From Jimgerdemannia flammicorona (taxonomy: Eukaryota; Mucoromycota; Endogonomycetes; Endogonales; Endogonaceae): 12,641 nucleotides of DNA. The notes under the pieces were generated by a model. It was not told where the DNA came from. It did not search any database and was given only the letters and a program-made list of their open reading frames with translations. This document shows positions 1-7,876 of the stretch, piece after piece. Position 1 is the stretch's first letter, and each line of letters starts with the position of its first letter. The DNA lies in assembly GCA_003990745.1 (NCBI GenBank), contig RBNI01005397.1, positions 1-12,641 on the forward strand, written 5' to 3'. The position numbers and the translations under genes were made by a program.

Positions 1-32
<32 letters not shown>
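1..32 (+). repeat. poly(A) tail of a retroposon lying left of the window
   Basis: An uninterrupted run of 32 A begins the window, directly against the decayed Copia sequence. A complete A-tailed element inside the window (about 3205-4413) and a partial one at the right edge end in the same way. The simplest reading is the 3' tail of another plus-sense element whose body lies outside. The element family is an inference, since no body sequence is visible. Confidence 0.6.
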
Positions 33-34
<2 letters not shown>

Positions 35-1435
35 TATTTCTCTTTTCTTGAGTATAGATGATATTATTATCTCCCAACTTGATGAGTATAGAGTATTTGA
101 ATAGTTGATATATAGAGAACCATTCTCTGTATAGTATTATATATATATTGTGTGACTCTAGAATCTATTAACTAGATATTATTATCATCAGCTATATTTA
201 TTGTATATTTAGTAAATATATGGTTAGCAGTTTTTCTATCTATACTGCTGAAAGTACTGATATCATTACCACTTTTCATCAGGTGAAAAGTGTTTTGCTT
301 TTGCTATTGACCAGAATTCATAAATAATAGATTAGTAGATTTGATAGTAAATCTCACACTAGTAGAACTAGTACTAGTGAGACTTTTTAGTCTAAAATTA
401 TCATCCTTGCTAGGCTTCATAGATATAAAAGAACTGATGGCAGAACTGATGGCTTGTACAAAAAATAGATTACTGCTTTTATCAGTTATTATATTAGTAA
501 TTTATATTGCTATACTGGCTTCTGCTATTTCTATGATAGTTCTTTCTACTATTCTCACATTGCCAATACTGATTTTTATACTTATTTTCATTTTCCTAGT
601 AATAATATTAATGTTTCCTATATCCATACTTGCTATAGTATTTATAGTAGTCATTATACTTAATTTATTGGCTATTATATTATTGAGTTTAGGTTTGAGT
701 TCATTGGCTTTATTGACTATACCTTTGATCTCATTTGGTGCTATATCTGTAGAATCTGTAGAATATCCTTTTATTATCATTATCTTCAGCATTATTTCCT
801 TAGCATATTTCTTCATTCATAAGGCTCATTATTATATAGACATAGTTTGTGAGAGTACTACTCTTATATATAGCTATGATGATAATATTATATATATCTA
901 AAAGTCTCCTTATAAATACTATAACTTTATCTTCATTACTAATACAATCTACAAATATATTGAGAGAATTCACTTGATTTACCAGATTATTGATATAATT
1001 GGTATATTTATAGATGTTCTTCTTAGGCTTTATTTAAAGATTGAATAGCTGAGATTTCAAATGGAATCTATTCAATGTGGATACTTACATATGATAATTG
1101 TATAGAGCTTCCACCACTTCATTAGTTATATCTATATGTATTATAAGCTTCATTTATGAGTTTGACAATATGAATACAATCTCATATAATGCTCAGTAAT
1201 TGTTTACAGGATCATAGTCTTAAATCTGTACTTGTGACTTCATATACTCAGCTAAGCTATATTTGTCTAGGAGATTTATCATATAGAATATCCAGATGGC
1301 ATAATCTTTTCCATTGAAGATTAGAATAGATCTCTTGGTTGTGTTTATACTTATAACAGAGACTGCTCTCATTGCTGAAATACTTATAGTTGGTATATCT
1401 ATATTGCTTGTATTATTAGATTGATTGTCTGACAT
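33..1435 (-). pseudogene. Decayed Ty1/Copia retrotransposon remnant, gag and start of protease
   Basis: Read on the minus strand, the first ATG (1435) opens a 71-codon frame with a typical Copia gag start: a short polar N-terminus, then the F-N-G-K-D-Y-x-x-W pattern at about residues 40-48. After stops, the gag continues near 1050-820 with a Y-x-N-x-I-x-x-L-V-x-Q-V-N pattern followed by an R-x-L-x-x-x-Y-N-I-I pattern, as in the UBN2/Copia gag family. At 174-140 the start of an aspartic protease is visible: a stop where Trp is usual, then Ile-Asp-Ser with Arg where the family has Gly. Most breaks fit C-to-T or G-to-A changes. The remnant is cut at 33 by a poly(A) run, so integrase and reverse transcriptase are missing. 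The 186-codon plus-strand frame over 341-901 is antisense to it and is not a gene. Confidence 0.7.
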
Positions 1436-2225
1436 TTTTAGTATATATTATATAATATATATTTATGAGGTATATGTATATATATATATATTACTATATC
1501 TACTTAATACTAGTGGGGCTCATAACTTTTATTGAAAAGAGAGATATTTTTATTGAGCTTATATAGGACATATATTTCATATATCACTAATGAATAATAT
1601 AAGACTGATGAAATTACCAATTATATATTAATATATCAAGTTACCATCTCAATAGCTTTTTTATCAGAATAGTTATAGAATATATCCAGTTTTCTTATAG
1701 TAGAAACATATTCTTTTTTTCTTAAGTTCTTTAACTTCTTTATTAGATAGTCTCTTGTATCCTTCTTATGATTTCCAGAAATCACTCTGAGTTTATACTT
1801 CTTTTTAAATTATTATTACTTATCTTCTTTATTATTATTTCTATTGTCTCTTAGTCTTTGGACTGCTAGAATAGTATGTACTCTAGTAATAGCTTATCCT
1901 AGATACTATTGCTCATATAGACAATTATAGGGTAATTCTTATTTATAGATCTTTTCTGATAACTATCTTGAGATAATTAAAGAAGTATAATACTCTAGTT
2001 CTATTTATAGTTTATTCTCATTAACTATATTCTACTCTTATAATATTTAGGAGAGGTTTTAATCTTATTGCAAAGACTTCTAAGTCTATTTTACCATTAT
2101 TATAAAATCAGAAGTTCTTAAACTTGATTCTAACTTTAATAATATAGGCAGAACTATAAAACTATTGTATAAGTAGCTCCTTTAGACCCATAGCAACTGG
2201 GTAAACTTTATAGTTAAGACAGTCA
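1436..2225 (-). mobile_element. AT-rich LTR-retroelement remnant with partial zinc knuckle
   Basis: This stretch has no CpG and no intact gene. On the minus strand, 1709-1680 reads C-x-x-Y-x4-Y, which matches the first three positions of a CCHC zinc knuckle with Tyr replacing Cys and His. A Lys/Arg-rich segment precedes it, as in retroelement gag proteins. The last Cys is not in the same frame. Between this and the Copia gag start, 1440-1640 is very AT-rich with TATA-like tracts and could hold a Copia LTR or leader, but I cannot define LTR ends. The remnant probably continues on the far side of the nested insertion (4667-5640), because the element at 2239-4653 is bounded by a target duplication. 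Ty3/Gypsy is a tentative class. Confidence 0.4.
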
Positions 2226-2238
2226 TTACTTCTATCAC
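2226..2238. repeat. Left target-site duplication of the outer A-tailed element
   Basis: TTACTTCTATCAC here matches TTACTTTTATTAC at 4654-4666 in 11 of 13 positions, and both differences are C/T. The two copies lie exactly outside the T-tract (the element's poly(A) on the minus strand) and outside the 5' end of the outer element. That placement is expected for target-primed insertion. Confidence 0.7.
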
Positions 2239-2689
2239 TTTTTTTATTTTATAGACTCAGTATCTCATAGATTTTATTAGAAGAGAACCTAGACTATATA
2301 GATCAAAACTCTCCCCCCTACCTACCAGATATTATCTCCCCATTAACCTAGGCTACTGAATTGTCCTATAGTCCTACTATTCCTACTATATATATATATC
2401 AGATATACTAACTCTCACTATATAGACTAGACTTATCTATTTATCAGGGCTGGATTATTGTGACTATATATGAGAGTATACCTATATGTTAGATCTAGCA
2501 ATACTGAGACTGAATAAAGAATAGCCCTCTGAATTCCAAACAAAGGTTTAAGGTAAAGAAAAAACCCCAACTAGCCAATAGAAGACAGAATAGATGCAAG
2601 CAGATAAGTAAAGAACTTATATGCAGAATACTTTCAAAAGGACTAACATATGGACTAAGACTTGAAAAAGCCCTACTTTCACTCTCTGA

Positions 2690-2827
2690 GCCTGCAGGCC
2701 TTGATTATATTACTGTATCAGCTCTTGGTTCTAGTTGAATATTGCTAAATGAGAGAGGTCTTACTCTTCAAGCCTGTGGGTCTTGATTGTATTACTATAT
2801 CAGCTCTTAGTTCTAGTTAAGTATAGC
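2690..2827. repeat. Two-copy tandem duplication, 82-bp period, inside the outer element
   Basis: The block starting GCCTGCAGGCCTTGATTATA at 2690 recurs, diverged, at 2772 as GCCTGTGGGTCTTGATTGTA. Both continue through a shared stretch containing ATCAGCTCTT and TTCTAGTT. The inner copy carries this block once (about 3905-3955 on the opposite strand). The duplication is therefore private to the outer copy, or was lost from the inner one. Confidence 0.7.
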
Positions 2828-3191
2828 CAGAATACTAGCCTTTACACTATCTCACTCTCTGTCAGCTAATCAAAAGATCTCACTGAGATAATATCTATTT
2901 CAACCCTGATAACTGCCCTCAGTCTGATACTCTACTGATCTATCATTATTACCCTTCTATTTATATGTGATAACTATCTCCTCTTCCATCCCAACTCTAC
3001 CTGAAAAGCAGTTATCTATACCAGAACTATACTTGCTAGAAAGCTTGTCAAAGCTCAGAGAGCCCTACTACAGATACTGAGGACTTGCAGGTAACTTATA
3101 CTGGCACTTGACACCTAAGATCAGCTAACTTTATATATAGCCTATAATATATCAGACAATATTTTATTGATGATAGCAAAAGGAAGAAGGA

Positions 3192-3204
3192 GTCATACCA
3201 AAAT
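3192..3204. repeat. Left target-site duplication of the inner A-tailed element
   Basis: GTCATACCAAAAT here matches GTTATACCAAAAT at 4414-4426 in 12 of 13 positions (one C/T). The right copy follows the last A of the 26-A tail directly, and the left copy immediately precedes the 5' end of the inner element. Both lie inside the outer element, so together they mark the insertion point of the inner copy. Confidence 0.75.
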
Positions 3205-4358
3205 AGGGTGCTTCTTTCTCTGCTACCTTACCAGTCACAAGGTTTGGTAGGCAACCTTCCAAGTCTCCTTTCCCCTATTATTACCCCCTCTACCTCAAGT
3301 TGGTTTGCTGTGCCTGCATGAGCATAGTGGGAGGGAGGCAATGATGATGAGTTGTCCCTTTATCAGTATCAAATCAGTATCTTCTCTACTTTTTCATAAT
3401 TTCTGGTACCTTCAGCTGCATCTGAGATATATCTGTTTTGGTGTAGCAACTTTTTCCTTTTGCTATCACCAACAAGGTACTGTCTTGGTACATATATATG
3501 TCTCAGGCTACATAGGGAGTCAGTCAACCTTGAGCATCAAGTGCTCAGTATAAGTTACCTACAGGTCTTCAATGTCTATGGTGTAGCCCTCTGGCTTTGG
3601 CGAGCTTCTCAGTGAGCACAGTTCTGGTATATGTGACTGCTTTTTGGGTGTTGTTGGGATGGGAGGGGAGATGGCTATCACAGATAGAAGGAAGGGCAAT
3701 AATGGTGAACCAGTAGAGTGCTAGGCTGGGGGCAGTCATCGGGGCTGGGGCAGGTGCTGCTTCGGTGGAGCCTTTTGATTGGTGTGGTATGGTTAGGTGG
3801 TAGGTGTCACTTTCAGCTTCTTTTAGTAGTCTGCAAGATTGGGCCCCAGTCATCAGAGGGGGTTGGGGGGCCTAAGGCTACCCATTTCAAGCATCTTGGC
3901 TATACTCAACTAGAACTAGGAGCTGATATAGCAATGTGATCAAGGCCTGTAGGCTTGAGTAGTGGGGTATTGGGGGTCTCCTCCCACCTCATATGTAAGT
4001 TCTTTACTCACCTTGACTGGAAGAACCAGGTCCTACCTACTGTGTTGTGCCTTGATGAGAGTTTTTTTCTTTGCCTGTTATTCTCTTTAGGGTGGCAGGG
4101 GCTATTCTATTTGGCTCGAGTGTGGTCTTGTACATACATTAGGTTCTCGGACATGTGCTTTTGGTCATTGGCATATGGCTGGGTTTCTCCTGGTAGTAGA
4201 GAGAGCATAGTACACAGAATGAAGTATAGGCCAACTTTGGTCCTACTGTGCCTAGCATGGTTGAGCTGCTAGATAATAGCTAGTCTAGGTTAATGGGGGA
4301 GCAGTGCTTGATGAGTGGTGGGGGAGGGTTTTGGCCTATATAGTCTAGGTTCCCTTTC

Positions 4359-4384
4359 AATAAAAATCTGCAGGACATAAGTCC
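4359..4384 (+). promoter_or_regulatory. AATAAA signal and small hairpin at the inner element's 3' end
   Basis: AATAAA at 4359-4364 lies 23 nt upstream of the 26-A tail (4388-4413), the usual spacing for a Pol II poly(A) signal. Between them GGAC (4373-4376) and GTCC (4381-4384) can pair around a 4-nt loop. This suggests the tail came from a polyadenylated Pol II transcript, and the hairpin may be recognised by a reverse transcriptase (inference). Confidence 0.5.
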
Positions 4385-4387
4385 ATT

Positions 4388-4413
4388 AAAAAAAAAAAAA
4401 AAAAAAAAAAAAA
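4388..4413 (+). repeat. 26-nt poly(A) tail of the inner element
   Basis: A pure A-run joins the element body directly to the right target-site duplication at 4414. The tail is unbroken, whereas the outer copy's tail (2239-2252) has an interruption, which fits a younger insertion. Confidence 0.85.
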
Positions 4414-4653
4414 GTTATACCAAAATGGGTATACTCCAGATATAGCTGAAGGCATCAGAACTGTGAAAAAGTATAGAAAACACCAATCTGACACTAATAA
4501 AGAGACAACTCATCACTATATCTTCTTCTCACTATATTCTTGTAGATACAGAAAACTAACCTAAGATAGAGGAGATAATAATAGAAGAAAGAGGACTTAA
4601 AAGATTGCCTACCAAATCTTATAACTAGTAAGATAGTAGAGAAAGGAGTATTC
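4414..4653 (-). mobile_element. Outer A-tailed element, 5' part
   Basis: Read on the minus strand from 4653, this 240-bp piece aligns with the first part of the inner copy (3206-3440). The alignment includes the TTTCTCTRCTAYCTTACYAG block near the 5' end and the GACAACTCATCA block (4503-4514, inverted against the inner copy around 3350). With 2239-3204 it makes up a complete outer copy split by the inner insertion. The first bases (4414-4426) double as the target duplication. It has no CpG and no intact frame. Confidence 0.75.
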
Positions 4654-4666
4654 TTACTTTTATTAC
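4654..4666. repeat. Right target-site duplication of the outer A-tailed element
   Basis: TTACTTTTATTAC pairs with TTACTTCTATCAC at 2226-2238 (11 of 13, two C/T differences). It adjoins the 5' end of the outer element. Confidence 0.7.
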
Positions 4667-5640
4667 TTATATCAATTTCAGTATAGGTTTTTCAGATAAT
4701 AGAGTATACTGAAAAATTATATTATTATTAGATAACTATGTCTATAAAATAAGTGGTGACTTTTTCTACTTAAGAGTCTATAGTTGTATAGAGATCTTCA
4801 ATCTTATACATAGTACTCATTATTAGTAAGAGTATTGTCTGGGTTCTAGTAGTCATTTTATCTATTAGTATAGTAATTGATATCTACTTATATATCTAAT
4901 AAATATTATTACTTAGTCTGTCTTACTTTTAAATAGTGTAATTTAAAGATCTTTTATAAACTTGTTTATTTAATACTGAGGTGAAAAACTTGAGTAAGCA
5001 TAGCTACTTGGTCAACCAGAGCTACTATCTTCTTATCTATAGATATTATTTCATTATTTTCATTATCTATATAATATAATAATAGTAATTCTTTTTTAGA
5101 TATTATTGCTAATAATGTGTAGTTGTTTCTTCTATAATATCACTAAGATAGATGAATTTAGTGACCAATCTGTAGGTTGGTAGTCTTGATAGAATTACCA
5201 CTAGGTCTTCTGTAGTAATTCTCAATAGACTTGATATTCTTAGTAATAGATTTATAGTAGTACTGGGACTATCAGTATCAGACTTGGATATTTCTTCAAT
5301 TACTCTTCTAGGTCAGAATAATGTAGCAAGGGCTTCACTGGGTCTAGTAGTTTGTAGTTCTTGACATTGAATGATCTTTGCTTATGTATGAAGAACTCAG
5401 TAATAGAGATATGATTTCTTTTAATTGGTATAATATCCCTTATAATTCAGAAAGACCCTGGCTTTGTAGTAGCAATTTTGGAGAGAAAATTCAAGAAATG
5501 TTCACTTGTAGCTTTGATAGATTCTCATATACATTTCTCATAGAAATAGCTACTGATTAACCTTTCAAACTCTTCTTTAATGCCTTTGGTGTGAGTTCAA
5601 GTGAGCAATAAAATAAAAAATACCTCTTTAGGGAAAGGAA
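4667..5640 (-). mobile_element. AT-rich, CpG-free repeat remnant, class uncertain
   Basis: No gene is intact here. Minus-strand frames with scattered stops look like decayed coding sequence (for example an L-V-D-Q-V-A-M-L-T-Q-V stretch near 5025-4990 and an I-E-E-I-S-K-S segment near 5310-5280), with no family I can name. Because the outer element at 2239-4653 is bounded by a target duplication, this sequence should be the upstream half of the remnant that continues at 1436-2225, so it may be the N-terminal gag region of a Gypsy-like element. The plus frame at 5378-5560 is not convincing. The block ends abruptly near 5640, inside a broken host gene. Confidence 0.4.
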
Positions 5641-5647
5641 TACTCAC

Positions 5648-5940
5648 TTCCCGACGCAAAAATCTCCATTCTCCCAAGTAGCATCCGGTCCGCCCTGCCA
5701 GGCATTGTAGAGAGGGTTGCAGATGGCCTCGGCAACTCGTGGGCCAAGATATTGATCCGTCTATGCGACGTTGTTTGGAATGGTGTACACAATAGGTACC
5801 CCTTTGTAGGCCTCGTGGTCGTGGAACCCGCAAGGGCCCCTGTCACATACGTCAGTCATAACATTGGGAGAGGTCAGCACGATGTATATAGATGCCATTT
5901 CTGTCGACAGGAACTCGGACGTCCTGAAGGTGGGATATGC
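5648..5940 (-). pseudogene. Truncated, frameshifted PHI-1/EXORDIUM-like gene fragment
   Basis: On the minus strand one frame from about 5940 reads into a Y-I-V-L-T-S-P-x-V segment, then C-x4-C-G-F-H, then a V-P-I-V-Y-T-I-P-N-N segment, and stops at a TAG (5763-5761). A second frame then gives I-N-I-L-A-H-E-L, and the first frame resumes with A-E-A-I-C-N-P-L-Y-N-A-W and a D-F-C. A one-base loss near 5733-5731 and a second indel near 5760 account for the frame changes. The order of pieces resembles the phosphate-induced protein 1 (EXORDIUM-like) family, secreted proteins of unknown biochemical role. It ends in a donor-like GTGAGT (5647-5642), after which CpG-free repeat sequence starts. An acceptor-like CTAG precedes the fragment at 5941. 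I found no upstream exon in 5941-6446. It is probably a dead gene cut by the repeat insertion. The family assignment is tentative. Confidence 0.5.
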
Positions 5941-5948
5941 TAGCGATT

Positions 5949-6003
5949 ATCGTTCGAGGTTAGCGTTCGATCGTTTTCAGTACAATCGTTCAGCACAATC
6001 GTT
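5949..6003 (+). repeat. Cluster of four ATCGTT motifs
   Basis: ATCGTT occurs at 5949, 5970, 5985 and 5998. The last two lie in near-identical ACAATCGTT contexts. It sits about 450 bp upstream of the SDR start and just beyond the pseudogene. It could be a binding-site cluster for the SDR or a small tandem decay product. No factor can be named. Confidence 0.4.
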
Positions 6004-6446
6004 TTCGGTGACGCACGTCCGAAGGTGACAGCCGGCAAATGGCCACTTTTCTGACAATGAGGTGGCGCTTCAGGGCTTTTACATCTCGATGTATGATATT
6101 TTATGAAACAAGAGACGTTAATCTGTAGTCAATTGGATTTTGTATGAACTGCGAGTCGGTCCCCTAGGCGACACAGCTGAATTTGATTGCCCAACATTAA
6201 TAGAACGACTACTAACTGATAGCAGCCATCTCATGCATATTGGGATTTCAATCGCTAAAAATAATAATGCGGCTCAAGCGGTTCGAATGTAGTCTCTCCT
6301 GCCTCAATTCCGTCATTTACCTTTTTCTTAATTCTCCCACGGCAACGAGGCGTAATGCTATCAAGAGAATCTGCAAGTTACACGGCCAACCAATCTTAGG
6401 GCTGCTCTCAACAACGCTGCCTCTTATCCCTTGACATCGAAATAAC
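6004..6446 (+). promoter_or_regulatory. Upstream region of the SDR gene with a CCAAT box
   Basis: No coding sequence is visible between the ATCGTT cluster and the SDR start. CCAAT at 6390-6394 is about 50 bp before the ATG, within CCAACCAATC, and is a candidate site for the CCAAT-binding complex. No clear TATA box is present. A TGA lies in frame at 6432-6434, so the ATG at 6447 is the first possible start in its frame. Confidence 0.45.
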
Positions 6447-7876
6447 ATGTCACTCCTGGACCAATTCTCTTTGAAGGGCAAAACCGCAGTCGGTAACCAC
6501 CGTCCCTTGAACAGAACCGTTCTTTGCTCGCAGCTGGAAGATACCATACCCTTACGTATTTATCCCATTCCACAGTCACTGGTGGCGCACGCGGTCTTGG
6601 CCTCGAAATGATGCGCGCCTTCGCTGAGGTTGGCGCCTCGGTTGCGTGCATCGACGTACTACCCGAGCTCGGGAAGCATTCCGTCAACGACATTCATCGC
6701 GACTTTGGCGTTTTGGCCACGACCTGGGAGTGCGACGTTACGGACGACGAGCAGGTTGGTATAGTACGCGACAAGGCACATCGCGTCAACCGTGTATTTG
6801 CTCACAACCCTTTCCCCATCGCTAACCTACCATAACCGCGCAGGTCCGCACAACGTTTGACGCCATCGCCAAAAAGCACGGCAGCATCAACGTCCTTGTT
6901 ACTGCCGCTGGCGTTGTCAAGAATTTCCGCGCGGAACAATACCCCGCCGCAGACTTCAGGCGCCTCATGGACGTTAATGTCAACGGTACTTTCTTCTGTG
7001 CGCAGGCGGCGGGAAAGTGAGTTGGACTTACCTTGTAGTCGTATGCACGGAGAGCCTCAATCTTGCGTCTCCTTCTCTGACGACCGCACCCCCTTCCTTT
7101 TTCCTCCTCCCTAGCCACATGATCGCACAGGCTACAGGTGGCAGCATTATTCTCATCGCCTCCATGTCCGGCTCCATCGTCAATCGCCCGCAGCCGCAGT
7201 GTGCCTACAACGCCTCCAAGGGTGCCGTTATTATGCTCGCCAAGTCGCTGGCGACCGAATGGGCGCCGCGCGGGATCCGCGTTAATAGCTTATCGCCGGG
7301 TACGGAGTGGGAGGTTTTGTGTATCGGGGAGGGGGGTTTTTTTGGGGGGGGGGAGTGGGAAATAACTAGCGGGTATTGCTATCAAGTGTGCTTGCACCAA
7401 TGACCCTCACAAAACCTTCCCCCCGGTAGGATACATGGAAACGGGGCTTACCAAGGCTCTCTTTGAAAAGGAGGGCGAGAATGGCCCCGTGCTCAAGGCC
7501 ACGTGGGAAGGACACACCCCGATCGGACGGATAGGAAAGCCTCATGAATTGAAGGCAATGGCTGTGTATCTGGCCAGCAGTGCCAGCTCGTTTGTCACGG
7601 GTGAGTTGAGCGACAGTGATGGACGCGGCGAGAGAGTGAGGTGGGGTATGCGGAGAGGAAGGGGGAGGGGTGCGAAAATGGAGGATTTGATGAAGAGTGG
7701 GGAGGTGGTACGAGCCACAACTGATGGATGCAATTGGTAGTGACATGAGAATCCGGCAATGTCTTCCTCTGTCTTTCTAGCCAACGAATTTCGCTCATTT
7801 TCTTTTTTCTCTTGATTTACTCTTCCGCACCCAAGGCTCGGACATGGTCGTTGATGGCGGGTACATGGCTTGGTGA
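6447..7876 (+). CDS. Short-chain dehydrogenase/reductase, polyol dehydrogenase-like, 264 aa, six exons
   Basis: Exons are 6447-6492, 6576-6754, 6844-7016, 7115-7299, 7430-7600 and 7836-7876. Joined they give 795 nt, 264 residues plus TGA. All introns are GT-AG (83, 89, 98, 130 and 235 nt). It is a complete classical SDR: nucleotide-binding T-G-G-A-R-G-L-G at 17-24, Asp42 after the second strand (favours NAD(H)), C-D-V at 68-70, A-A-G at 96-98, N-V-N-G at 120-123, and catalytic Asn120, Ser151, Tyr164 and Lys168 (Y-N-A-S-K). S-P-G-Y at 193-196 and a C-terminal D-G-G-Y-M-A-W follow. The W-x-x-x-T-P-x-G-R segment (220-228) and this tail resemble fungal D-arabinitol 2-dehydrogenase and sorbose/xylulose reductase relatives. 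A cytosolic NAD(P)-linked sugar-alcohol/ketose oxidoreductase is therefore likely, with the exact substrate unknown. There is no signal peptide. The intron 2 donor is an unusual GTTGGT. The gene converges with the PAH gene. Confidence 0.9.
7326..7359 (+). other. G-run cluster in SDR intron 4
   Basis: Intron 4 (7300-7429) contains GGGG, six G (7331-7336), seven T, ten G (7344-7353) and a further GGG within 34 nt. Four G-runs on the coding strand could form a G-quadruplex in the pre-mRNA. Long homopolymers are also prone to assembly error, so run lengths are uncertain. Confidence 0.5.

Larger units (their letters stand above)
2239..3204 (-). mobile_element. Outer A-tailed element, 3' part (older copy)
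   Basis: This is the 3' part (about 0.96 kb) of a 1.2-kb element whose sense strand is minus. Its tail appears on the plus strand as the T-rich tract 2239-2252, preceded in sense by AATAAA. It aligns along its length, in inverted orientation, with the inner copy at 3205-4413. Shared blocks include the tail region (2253-2340 against 4310-4387), the TAGGTTAATGGGG block and the block around 2690-3100 against 3560-3960. I see no CpG in it, while the inner copy has five, and it carries T/A where the inner copy has C/G at most differing sites. It is therefore older or more mutated. It is interrupted at 3204 by the inner copy and resumes at 4414. No intact ORF or recognisable protein is present. Confidence 0.75.
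3205..4413 (+). mobile_element. Inner A-tailed element, complete younger copy, about 1.2 kb
   Basis: This unit is flanked by a 13-bp target duplication (3192-3204 and 4414-4426) and ends in 26 A. Its 5' end (GGGTGCTTCTTTCTC from 3206) aligns with the 5' end of the outer copy (minus strand from 4653). Over the first 37 positions the two differ at about ten, all transitions, nine of them C or G here against T or A in the outer copy. Body lengths agree closely (about 1.18 and 1.19 kb), so this is a full-length unit and not a random 5' truncation. Plus-strand frames at 3305-3553 and 3955-4272 and a Pro/Ala-rich minus-strand frame at 3569-3853 match nothing I recognise. No reverse transcriptase or endonuclease motif is visible. 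It is probably a non-autonomous retroposon using a LINE's machinery. Being the 3' part of a larger LINE is the alternative. Confidence 0.75.

Noticed and set aside
341..901. 186-codon plus-strand frame coding a very hydrophobic protein
   Set aside because: It is antisense to the Copia gag remnant. AT-rich sequence read this way gives Leu/Ile/Ser-rich frames by chance, and no start context or family supports it.
1436..1640. A complete Copia LTR with primer-binding site
   Set aside because: TATA-like tracts and a GAGCCCC stretch are suggestive, but no LTR termini or second LTR are visible, so no LTR was annotated.
3305..3450. Small independent MITE with terminal inverted repeats between the two arms
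   Set aside because: The apparent inverted ends are explained by the target-site duplication and the 5' ends of two oppositely oriented copies of one element.
3955..4272. 105-codon plus-strand frame in the inner element, and the Pro/Ala-rich minus frame at 3569-3853
   Set aside because: Neither matches a family I know and the outer copy does not keep them open. They are described within the element and not called as genes.
6278..6290. GCGGTTCGAATG, similar to a tRNA B box
   Set aside because: No pairing T-stem, A box or acceptor stem can be built around it.
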